Source: Halomonas chromatireducens
GTDB taxonomy: Bacteria; Pseudomonadota; Gammaproteobacteria; Pseudomonadales; Halomonadaceae
Direction of reading: 5' to 3'
Assembly (NCBI RefSeq): GCF_001545155.1
Contig: NZ_CP014226.1
Span: forward strand, 213,467-277,466
DNA length: 64,000 nt
A model generated the notes under the pieces. That model did not search any database and was not told the origin of the DNA. It saw only the letters and a program-made list of their open reading frames with translations. The first letter of the stretch is position 1. Every line of letters starts with the position of its first letter. The translations under genes were made by a program, and so were the position numbers. Below are positions 28,542 through 39,150 of the stretch, one piece after another.

Positions 28542-29690
28542 CTAGCGGCGCAGGCCCGGAAGAGCATGTTGCAGGGCGTCCAGTGCCCTGTCGATATCGG
28601 CTTCGGTGGTGAAGCGGCCGAAGCTGAAGCGAAGCGATGCCAGCGCCAGAGGACGCGGCACGCCGATACCCTTCAATACATAGGATGGCTCAACGCTCGC
28701 CGAGTTGCAGGCCGATCCGGTCGAAAGGGCGATATTTCGCAGCGCCATCAGCAGCGACTCGCCGTCGACACCCTCGAAGGCGAGGTTGAGAATATTGGGA
28801 ACAGAGACATCGACAGCCGTGTTGCGGTGGATGCCACCCAGGTTCGAGAGGCCCTCGAGCAGCCGGTCGCGCAGTGCCAGGATGCGGGCCTGGTCGGCTT
28901 CGCCCTCCCGGGCGGCCAGGGCGAAGGCCTCCCCCATGCCGGCGATCTGGTGTGTGGGCAGGGTGCCGGAGCGCATGCCGCGCTCATGCCCGCCGCCATG
29001 AATCAGCGGTGCCAGGCGAATATCCGGGCTGCGCTTGACGTAGAGAACGCCCACGCCCTTGGGGCCGTAGACCTTGTGGCCGGAAAGCGACATCAGGTCG
29101 ATGCCGAGTGCGGCGACATCGAGGGGGATGCGCCCCACCGCCTGGGCGGCATCGACATGAAACAGCGCGCCGCCGGCGTGGGCGACTTCCGCCAGCCCCG
29201 CCAGGTCATGGATGCAGCCCAGCTCATTGTTGACCGCCATCAGCGAGACCAGGACCGTATCGGTGCGCATGGCATCGCGCAGCTGTTCGGGGGTGACGCG
29301 CCCGTCCCGCCCCGGGGTCAGCCAGGTGACCTCGAACCCTTCCGCCTCCAGTGCCAGGGCGGTGTCCACCACCGCCTTGTGCTCGATTTTCGAGGTGATC
29401 AGGTGGCCTCCCCGGCTGCGGTTGGCGCGCATGTAGCCGATCAGTGCCAGGTTGTCGGCCTCGGTGGCACCGCTGGTCCAGACGATCTCACGCGGATCGG
29501 CACCGATCAGGTCGGCGACCTGGCGGCGGGCGCTCTCCACGGCCTGTTCCGCCTGCCAGCCGAGCATATGGCTGCGCGAGGCGGGATTGGCGAAGATGCC
29601 GTCCTGGGTGAGATGGCGCTGCATCACGTCGGCGACCCGAGGATCGACCGGCGTGGTCGCGGCATAGTCGAGATAGACGAGGTCACTCAT
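28542..29690 (-). CDS. iscS: Cysteine desulfurase IscS, lacking the C-terminal tail
   Basis: This 382-residue PLP enzyme has the PLP lysine at SGHK206, the His pocket IEHKAV and the mobile-loop catalytic Cys328 in SACNSASVEPSYVLK, at positions matching E. coli IscS. It removes sulfur from cysteine for Fe-S clusters and tRNA thiolation. It stops at LQHALPGLRR, about 22 residues before the end of E. coli IscS (404); the missing tail is the part that helps dock IscU. No iscU follows. Confidence 0.94.
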   Translation of the reverse strand: MSDLVYLDYAATTPVDPRVADVMQRHLTQDGIFANPASRSHMLGWQAEQAVESARRQVADLIGADPREIVWTSGATEADNLALIGYMRANRSRGGHLITSKIEHKAVVDTALALEAEGFEVTWLTPGRDGRVTPEQLRDAMRTDTVLVSLMAVNNELGCIHDLAGLAEVAHAGGALFHVDAAQAVGRIPLDVAALGIDLMSLSGHKVYGPKGVGVLYVKRSPDIRLAPLIHGGGHERGMRSGTLPTHQIAGMGEAFALAAREGEADQARILALRDRLLEGLSNLGGIHRNTAVDVSVPNILNLAFEGVDGESLLMALRNIALSTGSACNSASVEPSYVLKGIGVPRPLALASLRFSFGRFTTEADIDRALDALQHALPGLRR

Positions 29691-29739
29691 GGGCTCGCAG
29701 GCGTCTCCATGCGGGATCTTGTGTGGCGACTGTCGGCGT

Positions 29740-30210
29740 TCAGGGCGCGGAGGTCAGGATGGTGTTTGCATCCAGGCGACCGCGCTGGCGCTTGGCGATA
29801 CGTCGAACATCGCTATTTTCCACCAGCTGCCCGAGGGTGATGCCGTCGAGGAAGCCATGGATCTGCTCGGAAAGGTCACACCACAGGTGGTGGGTCAGGC
29901 AGGTATCGCCCTGCTGGCAGTCCGACAACCCCTGGCAGCGGGTGGCATCCACCGACTCGTCCACTGCGTCGATCACCTTCGCTACCGAGATTTCCTCGGC
30001 CGGCAGCGCCAGCAGGTAGCCGCCGCCAGGGCCGCGAACGCTCTTGACCAGAGCCGCTCGGCGCAGGCGCGCGAAAAGCTGCTCCAGGTAGGGCAGCGAG
30101 ATTTCCTGGCGGCGCGAGATGTCAGCCAGGCAGGTGGGGCCCTTGTCGCTGTTCAGGGCCAGGTCGAGCATGGCGGTGACGGCGTAGCGCCCCTTGGTTG
30201 TCAAACGCAT
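29740..30210 (-). CDS. iscR: Fe-S cluster-responsive Rrf2-family repressor IscR
   Basis: Starting [20 protein letters not shown], this 156-residue regulator has a winged helix ([29 protein letters not shown]) and three Cys spaced as in [2Fe-2S] IscR ([20 protein letters not shown]). It represses the isc operon when holding a [2Fe-2S] cluster and is first in the short iscR-iscS-iscA unit. The gap 30211-30314 to cysE probably holds its promoter and operator. Confidence 0.95.
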   Translation of the reverse strand: MRLTTKGRYAVTAMLDLALNSDKGPTCLADISRRQEISLPYLEQLFARLRRAALVKSVRGPGGGYLLALPAEEISVAKVIDAVDESVDATRCQGLSDCQQGDTCLTHHLWCDLSEQIHGFLDGITLGQLVENSDVRRIAKRQRGRLDANTILTSAP

Positions 30211-30314
30211 GGGAGCGTACCTCTGCGCCATCGTTCAGGGCTGGCGCTCAGGTGGCGAGGCCGGCTGGCCACGGGAATCAGGAGGTCCATTATGGTAAAG
30301 CCCGAGTGTTCCGG

Positions 30315-31178
30315 TCAACCATTGCCCTGGTGGACATCGCCCTTTTCGTCTTTCCGCGGTGTTTGCCGGTTCGGCTTTGGGGGGCCGCAGCAGGCATCGA
30401 CGTCGTCGAGGATATCGGCGAAATCCTCGTCGCGCAGCTCAGGCAGCTTGCCCTCGCGATAGCTGGCATCGAGCTTGCGCAGTGTGCCGCACATGCGCTC
30501 GATGCGTTCATCCACGGCATGCATGTGGTCGAGCATGGCCTGGATCGAGCGTGCTACCGGGTCGGGCATATCCTCGCTGACCCCGTAGGCGTCGAAGCCG
30601 AATTTCTGGCAGATCGCCTCGCGCCGTGCCGGATCGATATCGAGTACCGCGGCCGCGTCGGGCTCCTCGCGCTTGACGATCTTGCCCGGAATGCCGACCA
30701 CCGTGGCTCCGGCAGGCACCTCCTTGGTCACCACCGCATTGGAGCCCACCTTGGCCCCGGCACCCACCGTGAACGGGCCGAGGATCTTGGCACCTGCGCC
30801 GACGATCACGCCCTGTTCCAGGGTGGGGTGGCGCTTGCCCTTGTGCCAGCTGGTGCCGCCCAGGGTGACGCCCTGGTAGAGCGTGACGTCATCGCCAACC
30901 TCGGCGGTTTCTCCGATTACGACGCCCATGCCGTGATCGATGAAGAAGCGCCGGCCGATCTTTGCCCCGGGATGTATCTCTATGCCGGTCAGCCAGCGCG
31001 AGAAGGTAGACAGGGTGCGCGCCAGCCACTTGAGATGCTTCTTCCACAGCCAGTGTGCCATGCGATGGAGCAGCAGGGCATGCAGGCCCGGATAGTTGGT
31101 CAGCACTTCAAGGAAGTTGCGTGCCGCCGGGTCGCGGGCGAATACGCTGTTGATGTCCTCGCGCAGACGTTGAAACAT
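30315..31178 (-). CDS. cysE: Serine O-acetyltransferase
   Basis: The 287-residue protein has an N-terminal helical part ([21 protein letters not shown]), the hexapeptide left-handed beta-helix with the catalytic His region ([59 protein letters not shown]) and PGKIV. It makes O-acetylserine from serine and acetyl-CoA for cysteine synthesis. A long charged C-terminal extension of about 90 residues, ending [19 protein letters not shown], follows the core. It is next to iscR, the Azotobacter/Pseudomonas-type arrangement. Confidence 0.95.
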   Translation of the reverse strand: MFQRLREDINSVFARDPAARNFLEVLTNYPGLHALLLHRMAHWLWKKHLKWLARTLSTFSRWLTGIEIHPGAKIGRRFFIDHGMGVVIGETAEVGDDVTLYQGVTLGGTSWHKGKRHPTLEQGVIVGAGAKILGPFTVGAGAKVGSNAVVTKEVPAGATVVGIPGKIVKREEPDAAAVLDIDPARREAICQKFGFDAYGVSEDMPDPVARSIQAMLDHMHAVDERIERMCGTLRKLDASYREGKLPELRDEDFADILDDVDACCGPPKPNRQTPRKDEKGDVHQGNG

Positions 31179-31265
31179 GCGGCGGTCCTTGGGTGGCGGT
31201 AGGGCGGAGCCGGTAGCGGCATCTGTCGGGGTGACTTTCCATATTGGGGGCGCAAGGCGCGGGCT

Positions 31266-32057
31266 TCAAGGCGTCGGGGTATCACTGTCGTCGGCGTCGT
31301 ACCGCTGTTCCACCTGTGTTCGAACTGCCTGCTTCTCCGTGGCGGTGAGAATGCCCCGCAGGATGTTGAGCTCCATGCGCTCGGGGCGGGCTTTCAGGGT
31401 GAAGCGACGCAGTCGTGCCATCAGCTGCCGGGGCAGGGACGGGTCATGGAAGCCAATGGTGATCAGGGTGCGTTCCAGGTGAGCGAAGTAGTGCTCCAGC
31501 TCCTCGTGGCTTGCCAGCGGCTGGTGTGGCTCGGCCTCGGCGCCTTCCTCCTCGTCCTGCTGAGCCAGCCAGGCCAGTCGGCACTCGTAGGCCAGTACCT
31601 GCACCGCCGCGGCCAGGTTGAGCGAGCTGAAGTCCGGGTTGGTCGGGATATGTACATGGGCATGGCAGCGCTGCAGCTCGGCATTGGAGAGACCGCTGTC
31701 TTCGCGGCCGAACACCAGCGCTACCCGCGATTCGGCGCCGGACAGCTCGTCGGACAGCCGGCTGCCCAGCGCCCGGGGCGTGATCATCGGCCAGGGCAGG
31801 GTACGTGAGCGGGCGCTGGCGCCCACTACCAGAGTGCAGTCGGCAACGGCCTGCTCCAGGGTCTCGACCCGGCGGGCGCCATGCACGATATGATCGGCAC
31901 CGGAGGCACGGGAAATGGTGTCGCTGGTCAGCGGCTCGCAGCGCGGCGCCACCAGGGCCAGGTCGGCAAGCCCCATATTGTGCATGGCGCGGGCGGTGCC
32001 GCCGATATTGCCAGGGTGGCTGGTGCCGATCAGAACGATGCGGATGCGGTCGAGCAT
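31266..32057 (-). CDS. trmJ: tRNA (cytidine/uridine-32-2'-O)-methyltransferase TrmJ
   Basis: The 263-residue SPOUT-class protein has the TrmJ signatures MLDRIRIVLIGTSHPGNIGG, RAMHNMGLADLALVAP, and the knot motifs VALVFGREDSGLSNAEL and IPTNPDFSSLNLAAAVQVLAYE (quoted in part). It 2'-O-methylates position 32 of several tRNAs. The ATG at 32057 gives the family start; the longer frame to 32177 is not conserved. It is divergent from suhB, as in E. coli where suhB, trmJ and iscR are neighbours. Confidence 0.95.
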   Translation of the reverse strand: MLDRIRIVLIGTSHPGNIGGTARAMHNMGLADLALVAPRCEPLTSDTISRASGADHIVHGARRVETLEQAVADCTLVVGASARSRTLPWPMITPRALGSRLSDELSGAESRVALVFGREDSGLSNAELQRCHAHVHIPTNPDFSSLNLAAAVQVLAYECRLAWLAQQDEEEGAEAEPHQPLASHEELEHYFAHLERTLITIGFHDPSLPRQLMARLRRFTLKARPERMELNILRGILTATEKQAVRTQVEQRYDADDSDTPTP

Positions 32058-32231
32058 GAGAGTCCTGCCTGTCGCGTCACGGGGAAAGGAGGGCGCAGAG
32101 TCTACCATGTCCGTTTGCGGCGATGGCACAGTCGGGCCGACTCTGCTAGGATTCGCGCCGACACGTTCGACCCGCACCTTTCGTTCGAACTAGCCTGTTC
32201 TTTAACACCACCGACGCTCCAAGGCCCGATC

Positions 32232-33026
32232 ATGCATCCGATGGTCCAATTTGCGTTGCGCGCCACGCGCAGTGCCGCCGAACAGTTCCTGCGCATTCGC
32301 GAGCGCATCGAGAACTCTCACGAGGAACACAGTCTTGAGCGCCTGCTCGAGGACACCGCCCGCAATGCCGAGACGCTGATCGCGCATCAGCTCAGCCGCG
32401 GTTATCCGCAGCACGGTATTTCCGGCCGCTTCACCCCCCACCGTTCCGGCGAGGGCGAAGGGCAGGACGTCGAATGGCGGATCGAGCCCTTCCATGGCTA
32501 TTCCAGCCTCAGCGTGGCCGGCAAGGGCTTCGCCCTGTCGCTGGTCTGTCTGGTGAAGGGGCGCCCGGAGCATGCGGTGGTGATATGCCCCTTCAGCGAT
32601 GACGAATACCTGGCCAGCCGTGGCCGCGGTGCCCAGCACAACGGCAAACGCATTCGCGTGCCCAAGACCACCGCCATCAGCGGTGCCAGCCTGGCCATGA
32701 GCCTGCCCGAGTTCGACCAGCGCAGCCGCCACCTGCCCGCCTACCTGACCCTGGTCCAGCAACTCGGCCCTTTGGTGCAGCTCCAGTTGGCCACCGGCAG
32801 CGGCCTGCTCGACATGGCCGAACTCGCTGCGGGTCGCGTGGATGCCGCCTTCGTGCTGGGCCTGGAAGAGCAGGACCGCCTGGTTGGCAGCCTGATGCTC
32901 AAGGAAGCGGGTGCGCTGATGGGCACCCCTGACGGGCAGCCCTCGGTGGAGGACGATGGCCGCCTCATGGCTGCCGGTCCGCGCCTCTACAAGGCCCTGG
33001 TGCAGCAGCTCAAGCCGCACTTCTGA
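32232..33026 (+). CDS. suhB: SuhB-like inositol-monophosphatase-family protein with degenerate active site
   Basis: This 264-residue protein aligns with SuhB over its length: HPMVQFALRATRSAAEQFLR, SRGYPQHGISG, GRPEHAVVICPF, SRGRGAQHNGKRIRV, LAAGRVDAAFVLGLE and LKEAGALMG. The IMPase catalytic motif WxIDPLDGTTNF, however, is replaced by WRIEPFHGYSSL (residues 82-93), so two metal-binding Asp are Glu85 and His88, and the upstream Glu of the EES motif is also missing. The final WD is QD. It is therefore unlikely to hydrolyse inositol phosphate. Synteny with trmJ-iscR says it is the orthologue of SuhB, which also acts with Nus factors in rRNA antitermination. Confidence 0.85.
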   Translation: MHPMVQFALRATRSAAEQFLRIRERIENSHEEHSLERLLEDTARNAETLIAHQLSRGYPQHGISGRFTPHRSGEGEGQDVEWRIEPFHGYSSLSVAGKGFALSLVCLVKGRPEHAVVICPFSDDEYLASRGRGAQHNGKRIRVPKTTAISGASLAMSLPEFDQRSRHLPAYLTLVQQLGPLVQLQLATGSGLLDMAELAAGRVDAAFVLGLEEQDRLVGSLMLKEAGALMGTPDGQPSVEDDGRLMAAGPRLYKALVQQLKPHF

Positions 33027-33046
33027 TATGAGATGGTGCGCAGACG

Positions 33047-33081
33047 AAACCGCCCCCGCAGCGTCGCTGCGGGGGCGGTTT
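33047..33081. terminator. Bidirectional rho-independent terminator between suhB and secF
   Basis: A perfect 16-bp stem (AAACCGCCCCCGCAGC / GCTGCGGGGGCGGTTT) with a GTC loop is flanked by A-rich sequence on the left and TT on the right. It lies between the convergent suhB and secF genes and should stop transcription from both sides. Confidence 0.9.
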
Positions 33082-33104
33082 TGGTTCTAGCCAGGGAAGA
33101 CGCC

Positions 33105-34040
33105 TTACGGCAGCTCCTCCTCGCCTTCTTCCAGATCCTCCTTCTTCGGCGGGATCAGGTCCTTGCGCTCCAGCTTCACCGCGAGCAGCAGGGCCGCGGC
33201 GACGTAGATGGAGGAGAAGGTACCCACCACCACGCCGATGATCAGGGCGATGGAGAAGTAGTGGATCATGTCGCCACCCAGCAGCAACAGTGCCATCAGT
33301 ACCAGCAAGGTGGTACCAGACGTCGCCAGCGTGCGGGACAGGGTGAGGTTGATGGCTTCGTTGAATATCGCCGGCATGTCGTCGATTCGCGACTTGCGTA
33401 TCGTCTCGCGGATGCGGTCGTAGACCACGATGGTGTCGTTGAGCGAGTAGCCGATCACCGCCAGCAGCGCGGCCAGCACGGTGAGATCGAAGTCGAGCTG
33501 GAACAGCGAGAAGATCCCGACCACGATGATCACGTCGTGCATCAGTGCCAGCAGGGCGCCGATGGCGAACTTGTACTGGAAGCGGAAGGCGACGTAGAGC
33601 ATCACCACGCCCAGCGCCACCATCAGCCCCAGGCCGCTTCGGTCGCGCAACTGCTCGCCCACCTGGGCGCCGACGAACTCGGCACGGATCAGCTCGACGG
33701 TGTCGCCTTCGGCGCGCAGCAGGCTGACGACACGGTCACCCACTTCAGGGTCGAAGGCCTGCTGCAGGCGAATCAGCACCTCGGTTGAGGCGCCGAAGGT
33801 CTGCACCGAGACGTCACGGAAGCCGGCGTCCTCCAGGATCAGGCGGATAGCCTCCAGCGAAGGCGCCACGCCATAGCGCACCTCCACCAGAGTGCCGCCG
33901 GTGAAGTCCAGCCCCAGATTGAGCTGCTGGAACAGCAGCGAGACGATCGACGCCAGGATCAGTGCCGCCGACATCATGAAGGCGATGCGGCGCTTGCCCA
34001 TGAAGTCGAATTGTCGATTGATGAGGGTTTTCATTACCAC
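33105..34040 (-). CDS. secF: Protein translocase subunit SecF
   Basis: The 311-residue membrane protein begins with a TM helix (FMMSAALILASIVSLLF reading) after NRQFDFMGKRRIA, followed by GLDFTGGTLVEVRYG, a periplasmic domain, and five further TM segments including GYSLNDTIVVYDRIRE and LSRTLATSGTTLLVLMALLL. SecF pairs with SecD to pull proteins across the membrane using the proton motive force. It ends with an acidic tail (KKEDLEEGEEELP). It lies 3 bases downstream of secD. Confidence 0.97.
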   Translation of the reverse strand: MVMKTLINRQFDFMGKRRIAFMMSAALILASIVSLLFQQLNLGLDFTGGTLVEVRYGVAPSLEAIRLILEDAGFRDVSVQTFGASTEVLIRLQQAFDPEVGDRVVSLLRAEGDTVELIRAEFVGAQVGEQLRDRSGLGLMVALGVVMLYVAFRFQYKFAIGALLALMHDVIIVVGIFSLFQLDFDLTVLAALLAVIGYSLNDTIVVYDRIRETIRKSRIDDMPAIFNEAINLTLSRTLATSGTTLLVLMALLLLGGDMIHYFSIALIIGVVVGTFSSIYVAAALLLAVKLERKDLIPPKKEDLEEGEEELP

Positions 34041-34043
34041 CTC

Positions 34044-35894
34044 TTATATCCAGAGCTTCTTGACTGGTTTACCACCGTAGGTGAGGTTCACCATCGAGCG
34101 GGTCACCAGCAGAGCGGTGAACAGCGATGTGATGATCCCCAGCGACAGGGTCACGGCGAAGCCCTTGACCGGTCCGGTGCCGATCGAGAACAGAATTACC
34201 GCCACCAGCAGGGTGGTGATGTTGGCATCGACAATCGAGGTGAAGGCACGCTCGTAGCCGGCATGTATCGCCTGCTGTATCGACAGACCGCTGCGTAGCT
34301 CCTCGCGTATTCGCTCGAATATCAAGACGTTGGCGTCTACCGCCATGCCCAGTGTCAGCACGATGCCGGCGATGCCGGGCAGGGTGAGAGTCGCACCCAG
34401 CATCGACATGGCGGCAATCAGCAGGGTCAGGTTGAGCGCCAGGGCCACGTTGGCAAAGATGCCGAACACCTTGTAGCGGATCAGCATGAACAGCACCACC
34501 AGCACCAGGCCGATCTGCACCGACATGACGCCGCGCTGAATGTTTTCCGCGCCCAGGCTCGGGCCGATGGTGCGCTCCTGCACGAAGTAGATCGGTGCCG
34601 CCAGGGAGCCTGAGCGCAGCAGCAGGGCCAGTTCAGCCGCTTCGGTGGGCGAGTCGAGCCCGGTGATGCGGAAGCTGTTGCCCAGTGCGCTCTGGATGGT
34701 GGCCAGGCTGATCAGGCCGCGCTCGGTATAGGGCTCGCGTACGGTGATTTCTTCACCGTCCTCGATCACCGTGGTGTCGCGGGTCCGGTGTTCGATGAAG
34801 AGCACTGCCATGTTGCGACCGATATTGGTGCGCGTGGCGCGGTTCATCAGCGTGCCACCGGTGCCGTCCAGGTTGATGTTGACCTGGGGGCGGCCGTTTT
34901 CGTCGAAGCTGCGGCTGGCGCTGGAGACGCTGTCGCCGGTAATGATCACGTCGCGCATCAGGTCGGCGGTGCGCGAGGGATCATTGCGGAAGCTGAAGCT
35001 CTGAGTCTCGATATCCGGGGTGTCGGGGCGCGCTTCCAGGCGGAACTCCAGGTTGGCGGTCGCACCCACCACCCGCTTGGCGGCCACGGTGTCTTGAACG
35101 CCAGGCAGCTCGACCACGATCCGGTCAGGACCCTGGCGCTGTACCATGGGTTCGGCCACGCCCAGCTCGTCGACCCGGTTGCGCAGGGTCGTGAGGTTCT
35201 GGTTGACGGCGTAGTCCTGGAGATCGTTGACCGCCTGCTCGGTCATGGTCATGACCAACTGGGCGCCACGCCCATCGCCGGCGCTATCGTAGTCGAAGTC
35301 GCGAAATTCGCGGGCTATCAGCCGGCGCGCGCTGTCGCGATCCTCTTCGTTGGCGAAGGTGAAGGTCAGGGTGCGCCCTTCGATCTCGGTGCCGCGGTAG
35401 CGAATGCGCTCGCTGCGCAGCTGCTCGCGCATGGCGCTGGCATTCACTTCGAGGCGCTGCTCGAGCGCCGCGTCCATGTCCACCTCCAGCAGGAAGTGTA
35501 CGCCACCGCGCAGGTCGAGCCCCAGGGTCATGGGGGAGGCGGAGAGCGCCTGCAGCCATTGGGGGGTCGCTTCGGCCAGGTTGAGCGCCACGACGTAATC
35601 GTCGCCGAGCATGCCGGCGATCATGTCCCGGGAGCGCAGTTGGTCGTCTGGGTCGTCCAGGCGGATCAGGACCCGGGTGTCCTCGCTTTCCACGCCCTTG
35701 ATGTCGATCCCGGCGTCGAGCAGCGACTGGCGAATGCTGTCGAGCTGGTCGGCATCGATGGTGGCATCGCCGCGGACGCTACTGATCTGTACCGACGGGT
35801 CTTCCGGATAGAGGTTGGGCAGCGAGTAGACCAGGCCTACGAGCAGCACAATGCCTATCAGCAGATACTTCCACAGGGGGTAACGGTTGAGCAT
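34044..35894 (-). CDS. secD: Protein translocase subunit SecD
   Basis: Starting MLNRYPLWKYLLIGIVLLVG, this 616-residue protein has TM1, the GLDLRGGVHFLLEVDMDAAL signature, the large periplasmic P1 and P4 domains (VVELPGVQDTVAAKRVVGAT), and C-terminal TM segments with GMAVDANVLIFERIREEL. It acts with SecF and YajC in late translocation. The ATG at 35894 is the family start; just upstream a short GGTTGCTGAAAAC-type sequence is repeated three times (about 35909-35949), possibly part of the 5' leader. Confidence 0.97.
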   Translation of the reverse strand: MLNRYPLWKYLLIGIVLLVGLVYSLPNLYPEDPSVQISSVRGDATIDADQLDSIRQSLLDAGIDIKGVESEDTRVLIRLDDPDDQLRSRDMIAGMLGDDYVVALNLAEATPQWLQALSASPMTLGLDLRGGVHFLLEVDMDAALEQRLEVNASAMREQLRSERIRYRGTEIEGRTLTFTFANEEDRDSARRLIAREFRDFDYDSAGDGRGAQLVMTMTEQAVNDLQDYAVNQNLTTLRNRVDELGVAEPMVQRQGPDRIVVELPGVQDTVAAKRVVGATANLEFRLEARPDTPDIETQSFSFRNDPSRTADLMRDVIITGDSVSSASRSFDENGRPQVNINLDGTGGTLMNRATRTNIGRNMAVLFIEHRTRDTTVIEDGEEITVREPYTERGLISLATIQSALGNSFRITGLDSPTEAAELALLLRSGSLAAPIYFVQERTIGPSLGAENIQRGVMSVQIGLVLVVLFMLIRYKVFGIFANVALALNLTLLIAAMSMLGATLTLPGIAGIVLTLGMAVDANVLIFERIREELRSGLSIQQAIHAGYERAFTSIVDANITTLLVAVILFSIGTGPVKGFAVTLSLGIITSLFTALLVTRSMVNLTYGGKPVKKLWI

Positions 35895-36100
35895 GCGAGC
35901 CCTGCCCTTTGGTTGCTGAAAACGGGTTGCTGAAAACAGGTTGCAGAAAATGAAAAGAAGTGGCTGATACTGTGGCCAACAAGACGGCAATACGGCCGCA
36001 TGCCGGGGGCGCGAAGGGTGCCCTGGGCATCGGCCGGATTGCGACCCTCGCCGTTACCCGACCGGGGAGGGTCGATCGGCAAGGACGAGGAGCGTCGAAG

Positions 36101-36430
36101 TCAGATGGACTTGATGGTGCCCTTGGGCAGCACGTTCGCCACAGCGCTCTTCTGTACATTGACCTCGGTATTGTCTGCGATTTCCAGGGTAATGAAATCA
36201 TCGCCAACCTTGGTGATCCGGCCCAGCAGGCCGCCGCCGATGACCACCTCGTCGCCCTTGGAGAGGCCGCCGACCAGCTCGCGGTGCTGCTTGGCACGCT
36301 TGGCCTGAGGACGCCACAGCAGGAAGTAGAAGATCAGTACGAAACCGACCAGCATGATGATCTGTGCCATGCCGCCACCGGCGCCGCCGGCGTCCTGGGC
36401 CATGGCCGGAGAGATGAAGAAGTCCAGCAT
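36101..36430 (-). CDS. yajC: Preprotein translocase subunit YajC
   Basis: This 109-residue protein has one TM helix (IIMLVGFVLIFYFLLWRPQ) and a cytoplasmic domain (KGDEVVIGGGLLGRITKVGD) typical of YajC. It is an accessory subunit of SecDF. It is between tgt and secD in the usual tgt-yajC-secD-secF order, all on the minus strand. Confidence 0.96.
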   Translation of the reverse strand: MLDFFISPAMAQDAGGAGGGMAQIIMLVGFVLIFYFLLWRPQAKRAKQHRELVGGLSKGDEVVIGGGLLGRITKVGDDFITLEIADNTEVNVQKSAVANVLPKGTIKSI

Positions 36431-36529
36431 GAGAGGCGTGTCTCCTGAGAGGGTAAGTTAAGGTTGCGTGCGAGAAACGTTCATCGAGCGAAGCTGCGGG
36501 GCGGGTGGGCCACGGCAGTCGATCGACAA

Positions 36530-37729
<1,200 letters not shown>

Positions 37730-37812
37730 TCACGGCGCTGGCCGAGCATGAAGCCGGGTGTGAACGAGTCGGCGTTGAATTCAGCATGATCGCCCTCAGT
37801 GTGTCTTGCGAT

Positions 37813-38853
37813 TCAGGAGCTCTTTCGGGTTAAAAACATCGCATCGCCATAGCTGAAGAAGGCGTAGCGCTCGGCCACGGCTTCGCGATAGGCCGCCATG
37901 GTCGACTCGTACCCGGCAAAGGAAGACACAAGCATCAGCAGCGTCGACTCGGGCAGGTGAAAGTTGGTGATCAGGGCATCCACGCAGCGCCACTCGTAGC
38001 CCGGGTAGATGAAGATATCGGTCTCGCCGCTGTAGGGGGCGATCTCGCCGTCGCTGCTGTTGGCGCAGGCGCTCTCCAGGCAGCGCACGCTGGTGGTTCC
38101 CACTGCTACCACGCGGCGACCGGCGGCGCGGGCGGCTCGCACCTTCTCGCAGGCGGCCTCGCCCACGTCGATCCACTCGCTGTGCATCTGGTGTTCGCGG
38201 ATGTCGTCGGCGCGCACCGGCTGAAAGGTGCCGGCGCCCACGTGCAGGGTGACGAAGGCACTGTCGATTCCCTTCTCCGTCAGGCGCTGCAGCAGCGGCT
38301 CGTCGAAGTGCAGCCCGGCGGTGGGGGCGGCCACGGCGCCGTCGCGGCGCGCATAGACTGTCTGGTAGCGCTCGCGGTCGGCCAGCTCGTCCTCGCGGGT
38401 GATGTAGGGCGGCAGCGGCATATGGCCATGACGCTCCAGCAGCGCGATCAACGGTGTGTCGCCGAGGAAGCGCAGCTCGAACAGCGCATCGCGGCGGCCC
38501 TCGACCACGGCATGGATGTCGCCCTCGAAGACCAGCTCTGTGCCGGGCTTGGGCGACTTGCTGCTGCGCAGGTGGGCCAGGCCGCGGTGGGCGTCCAGCG
38601 GACGCTCCAACAGCATCTCCACCTTGCCCCCACTGGCCTTGTGGCCGTGGAGTCTCGCGGGAATCACCCGGGTGTCGTTGAACACCAGCAGGTCGCCGGG
38701 CTCGAGCAGCTCGAGCAGGTCGACGAAGCGCCGGTGGGCCAGCTCGCCGCTGGCGCCATCCACGCACAGCAGGCGGCAGTCGCTGCGCTGTTCGGAGGGG
38801 TAGCGAGCGATCAGATCCTCGGGAAGCTCGTAATGGAAATCGGCGCGCTGCAT
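37813..38853 (-). CDS. queA: S-adenosylmethionine:tRNA ribosyltransferase-isomerase QueA
   Basis: The 346-residue protein starts [20 protein letters not shown] and contains [14 protein letters not shown], the [15 protein letters not shown] motif, [11 protein letters not shown] and [19 protein letters not shown]. It converts preQ1-modified tRNA to epoxyqueuosine-tRNA with SAM. The ATG at 38853 is the conserved start; the longer frame runs into the tRNA-Leu gene and is not coding. It is divergent from tRNA-Leu. Confidence 0.97.
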   Translation of the reverse strand: MQRADFHYELPEDLIARYPSEQRSDCRLLCVDGASGELAHRRFVDLLELLEPGDLLVFNDTRVIPARLHGHKASGGKVEMLLERPLDAHRGLAHLRSSKSPKPGTELVFEGDIHAVVEGRRDALFELRFLGDTPLIALLERHGHMPLPPYITREDELADRERYQTVYARRDGAVAAPTAGLHFDEPLLQRLTEKGIDSAFVTLHVGAGTFQPVRADDIREHQMHSEWIDVGEAACEKVRAARAAGRRVVAVGTTSVRCLESACANSSDGEIAPYSGETDIFIYPGYEWRCVDALITNFHLPESTLLMLVSSFAGYESTMAAYREAVAERYAFFSYGDAMFLTRKSS

Positions 38854-38954
38854 GCAGGTTCGGTTCCGCAGGAAAGGTCGGCAGAAGCGGCTGGCGGGCA
38901 GCCGGACAAGCCCGCAAGGATACCGAAAAATGGCCGCGTCGTCAGGCATCCCGA

Positions 38955-38982
38955 TTGACCTGCGGTGAAGGCCACGTATAAT
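38955..38982 (+). promoter_or_regulatory. sigma70 promoter of tRNA-Leu
   Basis: TTGACC (38955-38960), a 16-base spacer and a perfect TATAAT (38977-38982) place the transcription start near 38989, four bases before the mature tRNA 5' end. Confidence 0.85.
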
Positions 38983-38992
38983 GCACCGCGCT

Positions 38993-39079
38993 GCCGGCGT
39001 GGCGGAATTGGTAGACGCAGCGGATTCAAAATCCGCCGGGTGCAAGCCCTTGTCGGTTCGAGTCCGACCGCCGGTACCA
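38993..39079 (+). tRNA. tRNA-Leu (anticodon CAA)
   Basis: The acceptor arm GCCGGCG (38993-38999) pairs with CGCCGGT (one G-U), followed by the discriminator A and encoded CCA (39077-39079). The D-arm GGCGGAATTGGTAGACGC, an anticodon stem GCGGA/TCCGC with loop TTCAAAA (anticodon CAA, 39027-39029), a long class II variable arm (GGGTGCAAGCCCT region) and the T-arm GTTCGAGTC are all visible; length is 87. It reads UUG. Its 3' half is the integration site for the downstream island, which rebuilt an intact tRNA. Confidence 0.97.
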
Positions 39080-39081
39080 CT
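39018..39081. repeat. attL: 64-bp direct repeat, left copy (inside tRNA-Leu)
   Basis: This segment, from the anticodon stem through the CCA end plus two bases, is identical to 48272-48335. Flanking bases differ at both ends, apart from a short AAAAACAG downstream, so 64 bp is the exact identity block. Confidence 0.95.
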
Positions 39082-39150
39082 AAAAACAGCAACTTACCTT
39101 CCTTCCTTGTGGTTTGACGTGGCATGACCTAGCATCCAATAACATATTTT

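Noticed and set aside
31881..32231. Long N-terminal extension of suhB
   Set aside because: The upstream frame overlaps divergent trmJ and its promoter gap; SuhB homologues start at MHPM (32232).
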